From the NCBI RefSeq assembly GCF_910592395.1, contig NC_088309.1:7626501-7690500 (forward strand): a stretch of 64,000 nt of DNA, written 5' to 3'. Under the pieces are notes generated by a model. It made no database searches, had not been told where the DNA came from, and was given only the letters and a program-made list of their open reading frames with translations. This stretch comes from Lineus longissimus (Eukaryota; Nemertea; Pilidiophora; Heteronemertea; Lineidae). A program made the position numbers and the translations under genes. This document shows positions 12,601 to 25,704 of this stretch, in pieces. How positions within the stretch are numbered: the stretch's first letter is position 1; each line of letters opens with the position of its first letter.

Positions 12601-13250
12601 TCTTCTGTTCCTTTGATCGTTGGATATGCTAACATTAATCAGCGTTTTATCACTGCTAACTACCACTTATGGTCACCCACAGGAACTGAGCGAGCTAATT
12701 GTTTTCCTTCCGCTTGGTTACGGAATAAATCACGTCATCAAACCCAGGAAGGCATCAGGTATGGATGGGGATGAAGCGCCCATGACGTGTTTCGAGGACA
12801 GGAAGGGGCCTGCTTTATTTTTATTTCAATACGCATAGAAAAGAAAGAAATATTTCTTATTAAAGGCTTGGCTCGTTCAAAATTTGAAATGTTTAAAGAT
12901 TAGGAGTGGGATGTTCCGATCATGAAAATATGTACTGGATATAAACTTGAACACTGCCATTGTATTGACTGATATACAAATATTGCATGCCTGGTTTCAT
13001 AGCATTTGTCACAACAAGACATTCAACACTAGTGACACTAACCACCACGTACGTAGTTTTGTTGGTAGCTTTTTTACTTAACCCAGCACTAAAAAACACA
13101 ATGAAGTGAAGGTTCATTACATTGTTGGGGAACATGATAACATTATTTGGCCCGGTAGCTGCTTTCCATCGAATTATCTCAATATCTCTCATTATAAATC
13201 ATGATTAGGAAAGTTGAGATCAGGGATTTATCACGCGCCCGAGTCCTTAC

Positions 13251-13295
13251 ACGTATACGGATAGACATGTACACAAAAATTTTATCCGTATACGT
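13251..13295. repeat. Perfect 13-bp-arm inverted repeat
   Basis: ACGTATACGGATA (13251-13263) and its exact reverse complement (13283-13295) flank a 19-bp loop containing ACATGTAC. It is a clean hairpin outside any recognised gene. Confidence 0.75.
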
Positions 13296-14572
13296 ACTGT
13301 ATAAGGATACTTGATAAGTCGCTGTTCTCAAACTCCCTAATTACTTGGCACGATTCGACGTATATTTCGAAGACTTCAGTCATTTCATATCCCCTTATTG
13401 ATCGTTGGCTGTTTTGGAAACATTTCACGTCCACGTTTTTATCAACTTGCTTTGTTCTTGGCAAGTCCTAATCAAAGAGATGTGAAACATAAGGCTTGAG
13501 TGAACCAGTGTTCGTTTATCAAACGATATAGAGACCAGTCAAGCGTATGCCAACTCTTGCCAGAGGAACATTGCAAAACGAATGCACTTTACATATCGGT
13601 CGAAGAAACGGTGATACGGACAGGACAGACAGCCACGGAGTTTGCAGATTGGTTTTATTAATTCATTCCTGTCTTGCAAAACCAATACCTGCTCATTTGA
13701 ACGGGAAAAAAATGTTTTTGGGTGCATTTACGTGTTGGGAAGATTGAGAAAGTACATGTATTTGTTTTGCAGGTTAGGGAGGAATTGACACGATCCAAAA
13801 ACTCCTGGGCTGCCTGTCCTTAAAGGGAGAAAAGTGCAGGCAAAAGTACACACTAGTTATATATACTTGTCTTCTTCTGGTAGCCTTTGCACCCCGTGAA
13901 CTGCCCTTACCCCAAGATATGGCATCCTGGTGCTGACACAATTTGCCCCTCAATCAAAACTTGGAGTAGGAAGACGGGTCGAAATGATAAAATCAATTCG
14001 TCTTCTTATAATACGGGCCATCTCCCCGGGGTAAACTTATTTAGCTCTCAATATCATCTGAAAGGACAGGAGAGCGATGCTCCCGGCAGTAAATTGTCAA
14101 TAAGCAAATAGACTTAATGCTATCTCTGTAATTTGTCCGCTAACACAAGTGCCATCGAGGCAGCCGCAATCTTGTCGTGTTGTCCTACAGATGTGCTCTT
14201 TTTGTTGGCGGTAATTTTTTAAAAACTTCTGCTTCATTTTTGTGTTTAGACTCTATGGGCCAGCAGACTCCTACATCTTCATCTATGAGCAAAACGATTC
14301 TGCCTCATTTTTGTAGACGCCATGGTCGTCAAAAGCTTAGAGATTAAAGCGCATTATAGAATATTTTGGTCACCGGACATTCTATCCTAGGACACATCAA
14401 ATTTCTACACCTGGAACGATTTGGAATCGGACCCGGGATCTAAGGGGTGGCAGGCACTGATGTTTCCACTACTCCACTCCGATCTGATAGCAATCTGTCG
14501 TCGTACTTTATGTTAAGCGATTGATATTTGCATGAATTATTAAAAAAAACATCCTGAAATGGATGAACAATT

Positions 14573-14671
14573 CAGGTGTGTGCTTCCCCGCACAATACCT
14601 TGAGGCTGGCGGCCTGGATAGGTGTGTGCCTCCCCGAACATTACCCTATACGGCTGAGTTACCTGGATATC
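14573..14671. repeat. Two ~50-bp direct repeats
   Basis: Each copy has AGGTGTGTGC(T/C)TCCCCG near its start and ends CCTGGAT. The copies are adjacent and diverged. Confidence 0.65.
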
Positions 14672-14997
14672 TTATAGCATTTTCGAATCTAGGTTGCATG
14701 TTATAAAATGACGATGCACAGTTTGCCAATCACGCCCTAACAGACACTCAATCGATACTACAATCCGATGTAATTGTTGAATCAATAATTCACACTACAT
14801 CCATAGCCATTATTGTTGAAAATGTAAATGTACCTTCAATTTACTCCTGGGCCAGCACACAATGCGTAGTTGTAAATTATTTTAAGAAAAAAACTGATCA
14901 ATTCCGACAAAAGTAGATAAATATGTTATCAATACTGCAGACCGCCTAGTTTTTACGTCACTCTCATTTTTGCGATTCCGCAGCACTTGTGAATCGT

Positions 14998-15084
14998 CAG
15001 GGTGGCCCATAATTATTTTCCCTCACACAATAGACACACAATAGAATTCTATTGTCCAAAGGAAAATAATTCTGGGCCACCCTG
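14998..15084. mobile_element. Hairpin MITE with CAGGGTGGCCCA termini
   Basis: The element starts CAGGGTGGCCCATAATTATT and ends with the near-perfect inverse, AATAATTCTGGGCCACCCTG. The arms are about 25 bp each. The 87-bp element has an inner palindrome (AATAGAATTCTATT) and is almost all arm. There is no coding capacity. CAGGGTG-type ends are common in Tc1/mariner-like miniature elements. A TA lies on the right side only, so the target site duplication is unclear. Confidence 0.65.
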
Positions 15085-18000
15085 TAGTGGCCGGAGAAAT
15101 CAATGAGGAATCGACAATGTAAAACATTTACATATAAATTGGCAATGTATATACTTCGTACTTCTCATTCGTAGCTCTTCGCAAGGCTTGCGTAACCTGC
15201 CTCTTGCAAGACTGTGTCCCTTTGAAGAAAACCTACCCATGTGCAACCCTTTCACATAGAGAAGGCAAAATAACCCGCTTAGTTATTTTGCCATTGGGCA
15301 AAGTCTTAACAGGTTTTACAATATAATCGATTCATCATGGTCATACCACTTTGTGTCCTATTGGCATTTGCATCCGATAGCATTTCTTTGGTCTCATTTC
15401 AATCGATTTTTCCAATATTTTTTTGAATTATCGGTTAAATCGCCTACTTAGCTCGGTAAGTGAGATCTGTGTTTGCACTTAGAGTGAGTAAAATGCGAAG
15501 AACGGGCAGGCGGTTTTCCTTTGACTTAGCTATTTATCATCCTTGGCATAGCTGTCGATTCAGTTTCGGCACTGATCAATTTGCTGGATTTGAAGGCTTG
15601 TAACGTATCGGCACCCTAAGGCCTTTGCGCTGATGAAATATTTGGTGATCAGAGACCGGGGACATGAATGTCATGACCATTAGCTGGTGGCTTTGGGTGG
15701 TGTGCTATTCATATTTCGAAGTTCAAAACGTAAAACCACCCACTTACGATTTGCACCGTAAGTGAAGGTGAAGCAGCATTCGTGTCCGTCTTTAAAAAAA
15801 AAATCGACACTACCTTGAGGTGAGTTTTTGTATGAGCATTTCCTTCATGGGACACATTGGCTATCAAGTGCAAAACCGGAGTACTTTACTCTCAGTCACT
15901 CGTATCTTTGAAACGTGAACTTTTTTGGCAACCGCCCCCTCTAACAGTTAATCGCTTCAAAAATTACAAGCTAGGCTGTGGGTCAAACAAGCGCCACTTG
16001 AGCGTATGACAGCATAGATTTCTTTCATGCGCCAAAATAAGAGTCCCCGATTCTTTTTGTTCTGCTTACATTCTTTATTGAGGTTTTTCTAACCTTTCTT
16101 TGATCAAAAACATAAATCATGACAAATGAGACAATCTAATCAAAAGGATAATCAGATTGGAATATTCCTATTCTGCTCCTGGCTGCAGTAATTAACCTTT
16201 TTCTGCATCCCATTTGCAATGTGTTTCTTTCTCTGCTGGCGTTACGGCGTTGAGTATGTAAAGGAGCTGTGTTCATTTCGTCATGAATCCGCCGTCTGTA
16301 CATTTGCTCACCGGGTTCGTTAGCACAGTGGATATGAGAAAGAATGTCTAGTGTGCAATATGATCTCAGTGTGCGTCAAGCTGGAATTTCACAGTAATGT
16401 GGCAATTTTACCGGCGGCTGAGAACTGTCATAGCGTTGCATGCGGTTCCCGGAACAAGCGGGGGGGGGGGGCAATACTGAATCTCCAGTCAGTCATGTTC
16501 ACCAGATGCCGCCAACAACCTCTACTGGCCGATCGCCATTCTGGGCTCCTGCATTTGCCTCTCTCAGGGAAGGAGCTGACAGGGTTTAGTCTGAAGAGCA
16601 TTCCTTTAATCTTAGGCAGTCGTCAGGAGATTTCCGCTGTCAAGGACAGAATAATTTTATTTCATCTTACACTCTCTCTCTTCCGAAATAACGATGAAAA
16701 ATGAAATAGCAATTACGCTATGGCATTGATAGCTTTTGCTTCAAAGTTGATGGCAGCCATTAATGCGCGTTGAAGAGTTCGGAGTAATCCGGTTATCGCT
16801 GACAAGTTGCCCAGTGGTCCAGAATCGATCTCTGGTGGCTTTGAACGGTATGTGACTGACCATAACTCTTTCCGTCATTTAACACGACAAGACAGATCGA
16901 CGTGGGATAGATTCTAATGCAAAAATGTATTCTGGAATAGAGAAGAGATTGAAAAAAAACAACGTTTTACACCATGCTTTTTTTTTACCAGATTATGCAT
17001 TGTTGGCAACTCCCAGTGTATATCCCTAAAAACGAAATTCATCATATACATTTAGGCTACAATCATGTGTTCATTGTCTGGTTCGACAATAATAGATAGA
17101 GTTTTTTCGGGCCTCTCTCGGTCACACGAAAACCCCCTCAACGCCTGTGTTTAATGGGTTTTCCACTGAAACCCATTCTTTGAAGACCAAGCCCCTTTGA
17201 AAATCAAATCAACCGTTATCTAAATATTAGCTGTACCATTTTCAGTTCTAATGTCATTGTTTGATGAGTGTAAACATGACGAGGCTGCATTACACTCCTG
17301 GGGAAATGAATGTGCTATCCAAATATTAGGCATCCTTGGATTACAAGTTCTGGCTCTCTTCGATCTTGTTTCCTTGCGCGAAGAACATCCAGCGAGGGTG
17401 ACACTGATGGGAACGAACATTTGTGAGCAGCACTGGTTTTTCTTCCTTGTCGGAATATAGCCATTCCTCTTCTTCTGTGCGTTCGAAACGCCGCGATTCA
17501 TGGGAGTCGGGATCATCAAGCTTGCTCTGATTACGGTTTGGCCGTTCAGTTTTGTTTTTTTGGAATTTCTGCTACTCCCTAAAGAAAAAAAGTACAACAT
17601 TACGATGTAATGCTTTTAGAAACGAGACAGTTCGCCTACAGATGTGTCCAGTCCTCCATTGAATTAAAAAACATATTTGCGACTGTTTCAGGCATCCTAT
17701 GATATTCTGTTCATTCCGTCGGTTCCTTTCTGTCAATTCGATGAGACCTCTTGCATCATCAGGTACATTTAAATGGTAATAAAGCATTGGCTCTTGATTA
17801 GTTCTAACATGTACGTCACATCACGTCCCCTCATGCATGTTCTACATTACATGAAGTGATAGACTCTAATTCAGTTAATATATGGTTGTACCTTGAATAC
17901 GTCGATACATCGATTCAGATATGTATTGCCTGTTTGGTCGAGATAGTTATAATGCAGCGGAATTGCTTGATTTTGAACATGATTATTTTTTCAGACATAC

Positions 18001-21000
18001 ATGGAAAGAACAGATAAGGTACACGGTCTATTTCCGTCATGTGAATACTTAAAAAAACAGGCAACTCCAATTATCGTCCACAATGCATTTTATCATTGCT
18101 TGTATCGATCCTCGCGAACTGGCATAGGGCGATTTTTTGTTGTGTGTTCAGGTTGTTTACGATATACTTATGTGGAGTATGCGGCGAAGCTTATAACGAT
18201 CTGTCCATTAACAGTGGGTGCTTGCAATATGTTTGCGATTTGACGAGTGGTTTCATGTGGTTAACACATTATTGGTTTTCATCCTGGCACCGGTTGTTTT
18301 TAATATACTCCGCCTCTCGATATTTAAAATTTTGTATACGAGGAACGAGTATCAAAAACCTAAGAAAGGCGATTGATCGAGTTTCACAGGCGTTTGACTC
18401 GACGATAACTGAGCCTTGTAAAAGCGGGCAAAGCCTTTACTGTTTCAGTATTGACGAGCTTTCAGTTTCACGAATGTTGAGTTAATGATTACATGATTGA
18501 CGAGTCTACTCGCAAATTCAACTCGATTCAAAAGAATCGGATGAACCTCAGTGCAAATCCGCCATTATGACGTCATTTGCGCAAAAACTACTTTTTACAT
18601 GCATTTTTTAAATTGGTCCTTCAAACGTTAAAACCAGCTACAAAAATTCTTTATCAGGTCACTGAGCTATATCAGTATGATATGTCGGGTTGTGGAGTTG
18701 TCGGTTTCAGCGATGACGAGTTTATCAACAGCCTAGCTCAGTTTCAGGCGGGGATGGGTGCCAGCGGGTGATTGAGACGTTCTCTGTTTCAATGTAGGCT
18801 AATACTTTTAGGGTTGTTGCGTGTTCTGTTAACAAGACAACGAGACTCGCCCACCTGAGGTATATATATTCTTAAATTGATCCTTCTTTTCATGACACTT
18901 TTTGGTTCACAATTTAGTGTAGGCTGAATATCCAATGTAAATTTCGTCAAAGATAAATATGATACAAGCAATCTGATATACACATGCATATACAGAAACG
19001 CTAGCCATGGAAATGGTTGAAATGGTACACCCATAGTATGTGTATAACATGTATACTGTATATAAAATATACAGTCCGATAGATTCCTATTACAAGTTTC
19101 GCAGAATATCAAGTCCCACGTTGGCTATCAAATGGAAACAGCAGGCACGACTACAACGAGCCTCTCACTTGACCGGAATACAGATATTGATGGAATGGCC
19201 TTAGATCGTACAGGTGTCTGACCACTTACTTAGCAATAATCATTTCGCAAGACACTGATAACCCTCCTATGCGGGGAAAAACTTGCGCTGTCTACATGTA
19301 TATTACACACCTCATTAGAAAGACATCTTATAGACATCAACTTTTCAAACAAATCAAATTTTCCCCGGAGAGCTCACAACGATGCCCGGAGGGAAGTATC
19401 AGCGTGAATGAGAGTGACACGTCTGCTGTTTGGCTCTGGTAAGATGTTGCTAAACATTTTAAATTACTGATAGCTCACGGCAAGATGGGCTGAGTGAATG
19501 CTAGAAAGGTCTACTAATTACTTTAAATAGTAGATACAATATATACGCGTTATTTACGGGTGTGTGATCATGCCCCCGTAGACAAGTTCGAACGCCCACT
19601 GGATGTCGCGATAATGTTAGTTTACATGTACCTGAGACATCGGAACAATCAATGCCTAATGTAATATCTCATTTAGAATATGAGAAAGAGTCAATCTGCA
19701 TTAACAGCTTTACATTTCTCTCTCACAACTTCCCTGCCCTTCCCAGCCGGAAGGCAGACGAACAGATTTCTTCATTGTACATGTACTCTTACAATAAGCG
19801 CATTGGCGGTTCGACTCGCCTCCTACCACGAACCACACATTAGTCCATCGAAAACCGCTGCAATGAACCTCTTTCAATTCCATGGGTGGGCACAAGGTTT
19901 ACATTGATAGCCACATAACTAATGACTCGAAAGCAAGCTATTCACTCGACACAGAAGTGCCGGTAGGATCAATTCCTTTATTTATGACGTTATGCCTCAA
20001 CCCACACAAAGAGATACCGTAACTTTACTTGAAAAACGATTTAAACATCATCAACCATGAATGATTCATTCGAAAATGTCTCCCAAGACAATAGTTATTT
20101 TACTATCGCTAGCCCATTAACTTCACTCGAGACGTTCCAGCGGTAAAATACAACGTCTTGGCTACATCTACTGCCTGCAAAGTGGAATTGATAACCCAGT
20201 TGACCCATTCGTTGAATAGGAAGATTTCCGCTTGGTGAATCTAATCAAAAGTACAATTTCCGTCCTATAGGTTAGAGAGATTGACATTTATCAAGAAAGC
20301 TATTATCCCGCGAGGAGTACACTAGAATATAATTGAACGAATTGTTCCTGTCAGTTAAAGCAATAATATGATCTACATGAACAGGTTACCCAATGGGAAA
20401 GAATAATCAAAATGAGCAATGGATGTCGTCTGGGTCTGGCATTTCCATCAACGGAAGGCGACACAGACTTGGGACCCTGGGTCGGACTAGGCTCCACGAA
20501 GTGAACCATAAGACAGATAGGCCTTGACATGTTGACATCGATAGTAATTTGATGTGGCATTATTTACTCTTGGTCCAACTATATCAATTTCCTTTTTCTA
20601 ACGCCAGACGACGCCAATAATCAGTCATAATGCATGCCACATGCTGCATACTTAGCGTATGTGTAGACTTAGTTTAAAGTCATATGCGAACACCCAAAGG
20701 TGATGTAGGTGTATCGTTTCCATCATCACAAACCTGCCAAAACCTGCATGTTTGCCCTGGTGCCGGTATGACAGTGGCGTGTGTTATTTTCATGGAAACG
20801 ACCACAAATTGAAAGTGAACAAACAGCGTACACCTTTAACACACAACTGCTGCTGATTTACCTATCGGCGTTAGCAACTTCATATCCGCATGTGAGATCG
20901 GACAAGAAGCTTAGTCTCATATTGTCCATTACCGAGCATTCAGAGGGCCGGACCCGGGGGACCTCGTTGCAGGAACACGCACAGCTGTACACTATTGATA

Positions 21001-22976
21001 CTCCAGAAATCACTAGATAACGGACAGGTGATGTTCCACTGGTTTTCAAAGCGTTCCCAAGACGTTGCTCGACAAGGAAACAACTCGTAGCCCGAATAAA
21101 CCTTCTTATATTTAGCCTTTTCACTGCAAGTGACTGAGATAGAAAATTACCGTCTGGGTATCTTGAAAACGTTTTGGAAGTCTATTTTGGCTTGCAAACA
21201 ACCATCAAATGAATGGTTATGGTTAACTGTTGCTTATTCTGCAGAGTGGGTCAATCTGCAAACGTTTGCTGTTTTCGAATTGTGGCATGAAGTAGTCGAG
21301 AATAGACCATACTGCCGATGATAGAGCATGATAACTGCAACGATGTACTGGACGAGTTTTGTTGTAAGAGCAGATAACTGTCTTTCCATTGCCTACATCT
21401 ACCATTTCATATGTCCAAGACGATGCGGCCTTTCCGCGAATGGTGAGCTTTTAATGTGATTGAAGAATATCATGCTCCACCCTACAGCAGTCACAGGAAA
21501 GTCGATCGGTTCGATTACTACAGCCAACCAACCTGCGCATTGGTGATAATTATTTCATCAATCATGTCAGCGCAGCTAATCGGACGTATTCGCTTTGTCA
21601 GACGCCGTGGTCGAAATTCTCTCGAAGGGGATTGAAAACAAACGGAAGTGGTGTACAGGCAGGTCATTTGATGCATGACTCGCCTACATGATTTTAATTT
21701 GCCTTGCCGACTGCGGTGGTCGTTTGCCTTCCACGCCAACTGTCGGTAGATGATAAACCGATTAGCACGGTGAAGGATCATTTGGCGGTCTAGACATCGG
21801 TGTGGGCGCAAGCCTGTTTGGCAGACGAATCATCACCATGGGCTACAAGACAATCACTCAATCAGGGTTTTTAGAAATCAGAACCTGGTGAGACTTCTCA
21901 CTGTTGTCCAATTCGAAATGCTATTTTACCGTTTCAGTCACAAGAAATTAACTTGGTCTTGCATTAACGTCTGACGAGTAGCGGCTCCGTAGCACATGTA
22001 ATTCTCCTCTCCCACGCTCGTCCAGCAGTGCTCGAGGCTCTGTTCTGGAAATGGCAACAATCATTTGGCTTGCGCCGTTACATGTTTTTTCCAGAAGTAG
22101 AAGCCCCATCTCCCTCGCCGACAACATTGTGCACCTTCTCTTTTAACTAATCACCAGGCTGTATTTTAGGGAGATTTCCAGTTTATGTTTTTCTTTCCGA
22201 AACGGGTGCCTCCAGCAAGTGCTTGTTTGCTTTTGATTGTCGATCCACATATGACGTCTTGCGAAATAGAACGGTAAAACTTAAGATTTTAGTCCTGAAG
22301 CAGCCACTTTGCCATATGCCATTATTTCACCACCTACCGTAATCTGGTAATGAAATTCACATCAATCATGCGCCAGCTTGACAACGAGTTAAACATAAAC
22401 CAGACTGGGAAGTACAAACATCACAATGTCTTATGAGATGCTGAACTCTGTCTGAGGTTGTCAACGACCAATCTAAGCTGAGTGTATACGAGGCGCCTTA
22501 TCATTTGCTTGTAAACCGCTTGGCAGTATGGATGGTATTGCAGGTCCAAGGCCAAGAAGGCCACCTAACAAAGAGGTTACCATTTGATATCTGAAGTTTG
22601 TAAAGCACCGATATAACATGAATCCGTGTCATTTTTTACATGAGGATATTATTTCCTTTAGCACCGGTCTACTTAGGGAGCAAGATGTGCATTACCATCA
22701 AGATGTCCTAACTGTAATTCCGGCCCGTCCTATCGTTCGAAGCACTTTGAAGGCATTGGGGTCTCGGAATGTAATTAGTTTAGAGTCTATGGTCCCATTT
22801 CAGGAGAGAGCATCGCATTACCTGCCTCTGTTGACTGTTGGCCCGTTGGTTCCTTTCGCGATCACAGGCAGCGGCTGGAGTTCCAGTTCAAGTCAACAGA
22901 GCTCACTGAGGGCGTTTGTTTAATTGACGTGCCTGGATCGAAGCGCCATTTCATTACATGAGGTTATTCCCAATAG
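15085..22976. other. No gene recognised
   Basis: This 7.9-kb stretch has only short open frames, none with a family signature or a convincing pair of splice sites. A run of G occurs near 16460. I see no large repeats or RNA genes. Confidence 0.5.
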
Positions 22977-23190
22977 CGAATAGTTTACCGGTAGGAATAC
23001 GTTTCGCCAATAGTGAGTTAATATTCAAAGGGTTTTCGATGTTTGAAGAATTTACCTGTGGGAAACCACTTCCTAAATAGTGAGGTTCGATGTTCATAGT
23101 TTACTCGTTGGAATCACTTCCCTATCAGTGAGTTTCGATATTCAAATAGTTTGCCTATTAGAAGTCACTTCGTAGCGAGAAGTGTACGAT
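22977..23190. repeat. ~55-bp tandem repeat, about four units
   Basis: Successive units share a TAGTTTACC-type start, then GGAAT/AACCACTTCC, then TAGTGAGTTTCGATATTCAA-like ends. Units begin near 22977, 23037, 23096 and 23150 and are clearly diverged. Confidence 0.65.
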
Positions 23191-23487
23191 CAACTGGTAA
23201 AATGGAAGGCATATGCACTACCATGCACACGTAACTAGTAATCCTTCAAGTTCGAGCTCAAAGGCTACTTTAAGGCAGGTTATCATATCGAAATCATTTC
23301 CTTTCGTCTTAAGCTCTGTACACACTGACAACATTTTGGGAAACATGTTGGCCAACATGTTGTCGAGGTGCGATGTTATCGAAAATTTGGCCCTGTATAC
23401 ACATGACAACATTTGACAACATGTTGGGCAACTTGTTATCGAATGTTTCTGAGAAAATGAGGATTTTGGAGGGAAATTCATAAACAA

Positions 23488-23667
23488 TGGAAGATTCCAA
23501 GAGAAGAAGATGCATTGTCGGGGGCTCTGCCATAATTTTACGTATCCTGATTGAAAGACGGCAAAGAAGACGTAAAGATGAGAAAAGAGTGTGGACAAGA
23601 CCATGGATATATATGAGAGACCAGCATGGGGCCTACCACTGTCTCCTGTCTACTGTCATCCCATAAA
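23488..23667 (+). pseudogene. Truncated Harbinger transposase N-terminus
   Basis: An ATG at 23488 opens about 59 residues with an Arg-rich stretch (ERRQRRRKDEKR) followed by VWTRPWIYMRDQHGAYHCLL. This is the typical beginning of animal HARBI1/ALP1-like nucleases, where an Arg-rich helix precedes a WVRPW and GAYH..L motif. It then ends at a stop just past what looks like an internal deletion junction near 23640-23660. The DDE catalytic domain is absent, so no transposase activity is expected. Confidence 0.65.
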
Positions 23668-23774
23668 CCGGCACAACTTTCCCATACTGCGATAAGTTGT
23701 TCCACTTCACTCAATAACCATTCCTTGCTGGAGGCTGCTATTTTGACTACATCACATGGCTTCAGGTAGATCAT
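23640..23774 (-). pseudogene. Truncated MADF/Myb-like protein of Harbinger
   Basis: Reading leftward from 23774, the frame encodes about 45 meaningful residues including KEWLLSEVEQLIAVWES and then LWDDSR. This resembles the first two helices of MADF or Myb/SANT-like domains (W..EE...LI..W......L(W/Y)D). Harbinger elements normally carry such a DNA-binding protein next to the transposase. The frame then runs into antisense transposase sequence, so only the N-terminal half of the domain survives. Confidence 0.5.
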
Positions 23775-24007
23775 GTGATTTGTGGCCTATTTCTGATTGG
23801 ATAAAACTCGACAACACTCGGCAACAAAATTGATTTTGTATTATTTCGACAACATTTGAGCAACATTTGGCCAACATGTTACCGAATGTTTCCGAATGTT
23901 TCCGAACTGTACACACTGCCAACATTTTCGATAACATCGCACCTGGACAACATGTTGGCCAACATGTTTCCCAAAATGTTGTCAGTGTGTACAGTGAGCT
24001 TTTGTTA

Positions 24008-24780
24008 ACCGAAGGGCGATTTAGATAGCTGAGGTATTGATAGTCCTTTTGAGGGAGATTGGAAATTCTCCCTCAGTTCCCCCAGTTCCTGACGCTATTT
24101 CTTCCAGATTTTCATGTATGTGGAGTCTTTGCGTGGTCTTGTTGTCTTTGTATCATTATACAACGATATCCTAGCCTCATGAACCGCCTCATGAGAATCT
24201 CTGGTCTAATCCCATTAATACATACTGCAAAGCATGGTCGACTGTCATTCAGTCAACAAGAGGCACAAACCGCATGGTCCGCATGGCTTCTGGTATTATT
24301 CTGCCATCAGACGAAATGGTAAAATAACAGATAATCAACCACCATGATTTGCCTTATTATCAGCGGGCAAACCAGACGCATGGTAATCACGAATAATTCA
24401 CCCCACAGGAACAGAGTCTGGCCGACAATAACAACGGGTTAATAACTGCCGTGATTTATAAGCTCTGACATTGCCATCATTTTCCTTCTTGTTGTGAATA
24501 GCTCCGGTTTCTCCCCGGAGCTCACCATCTGTTAACTGTCCCCTTGGGTACTTTCGCATCCGAAAGTTGAATTCGCCTTGCTTTTCTATTGTGGACTGAA
24601 TTCTTAATGACCAGACTTATATTTCAGGAATAGGAATCATCGCTTTTATACACGTCTTCATCCGCCAAGTAAATTTATGGTGTCACCCAAGGACACTTGC
24701 CAGCAGGCTGCCATTAATTATGCAAGACACGACCAAATTTCTTCACTGATGTAGCTTTAACCTGTTGACTTGGAGTGCTT
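24008..24780. other. No gene recognised; left flank of the sulfotransferase array
   Basis: About 770 bp between the Harbinger derivative and the first sulfotransferase repeat unit. I see no coding signature and no repeated structure. Confidence 0.5.
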
Positions 24781-25432
24781 GTTGGTCAGTCATTTTGTGG
24801 CCTCCTCCAAAGGTGACTGTTATGGTTTTTTTTGATGATGAGTAATGACTGCGTCTTTTTCGAAGCGGATTGCATTAGACAAAATCCTATCGCGTCTAGA
24901 TTTCATAACAAGAAACTCCTTTCGAAAATACTGCTTTTTGTAAAAGAATATTCAACAAAGAATTTGTAAGACAATATTTGACACTCTGATCTGGCAAGGT
25001 CTGGTTTGCTTTCCACCAAATGGTACTGAGGCTGACAATACTTATGGTTTGCATTGGCCAAGCTCATTTGTATACCAATCGGTAGGAAGGCAATCAAAGA
25101 AAAATCAATCCTTACTCTGCAGCCACTTATTTGCCCGGGGTGTCATCTTATATCATGGACATCTGACCAGATCAGATCCAATCGCCCGTCTCTGAAGATC
25201 AAGGGAAGGAATTGTTCACCAATCGTGAAAATGGTGTAATTATCTGCGGCAAAGCCTTCAGATCATCTTGCGGCGCTTTGGCCAATTTGTGGGAGTCGCT
25301 GGCTTTTGTCAAATTGACCAGACAACACGAAGAATTTGAATGTTGATGCGGTAGTAGTAGCTCTTTTGGGCGAGTGGTCATGCATGAAAGAAAAGAGAGG
25401 TTCTGCAAGTCAATCGTGCAAAGAATTTCAAG

Positions 25433-25438
25433 TTTATT
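25433..25438 (-). terminator. Candidate polyadenylation signal, sulfotransferase copy 1
   Basis: AATAAA on the minus strand about 265 bp beyond the stop codon. The same hexamer sits at the same relative place in copies 2 and 3. Confidence 0.45.
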
Positions 25439-25704
25439 GTTTCAAATATCGACTGAAAAAAGCCCGCTCCTCATAAGATTGTTGTTTCCTATTTTATGTC
25501 TATTTCCTGATTATATTCTATACGTCACCAGAGTCTCTCAAATAATTTATCAAGGGTATGTTTACCTTTTACTTGACCAAGTAAATACATTTTGCCAACA
25601 CGAATTCATTACTCAGCATCCCGAAACCAGGTAGCTTGCTCGAGAGGAAAGAAACGATAATAAAAATCTCTGTGTAATAATGCACCATAGGTAACGATTC
25701 ATCA

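Larger units (their letters stand above)
8411..14997. other. No confident gene
   Basis: I see no gene I can support. The best candidates are the minus-strand stretch at 8854-9022 (listed separately), a short open stretch at 12620-12838 that begins with a signal-peptide-like leader, and overlapping open frames on both strands at 10190-10780. None has a recognisable family signature, and the splice evidence is ambiguous. Confidence 0.4.
23312..24004. mobile_element. PIF/Harbinger deletion derivative
   Basis: Inverted termini of roughly 80-100 bp bound the element. Each contains the perfect 20-bp palindrome AACATGTTGGCCAACATGTT (23342-23361 and 23949-23968) followed by GTGCGATGTTATCGAAAAT. TTA lies on both outer sides (23309-23311 and 24005-24007), as expected for the three-base TWA duplication of Harbinger elements, although the outermost few bases of the two ends do not match exactly. 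Inside are the beginnings of two convergent genes: a plus-strand transposase N-terminus and a minus-strand MADF/Myb-like DNA-binding N-terminus. The bodies of both genes are deleted, so the element is non-autonomous. Confidence 0.75.

Noticed and set aside
16351-16704. 117-residue plus-strand open frame
   Set aside because: It crosses a G homopolymer, has no family signature and could be chance in a 64-kb window.
19760-19830. Possible tRNA B box (GGTTCGACTCG)
   Set aside because: The T-arm stem does not pair and no cloverleaf can be drawn.
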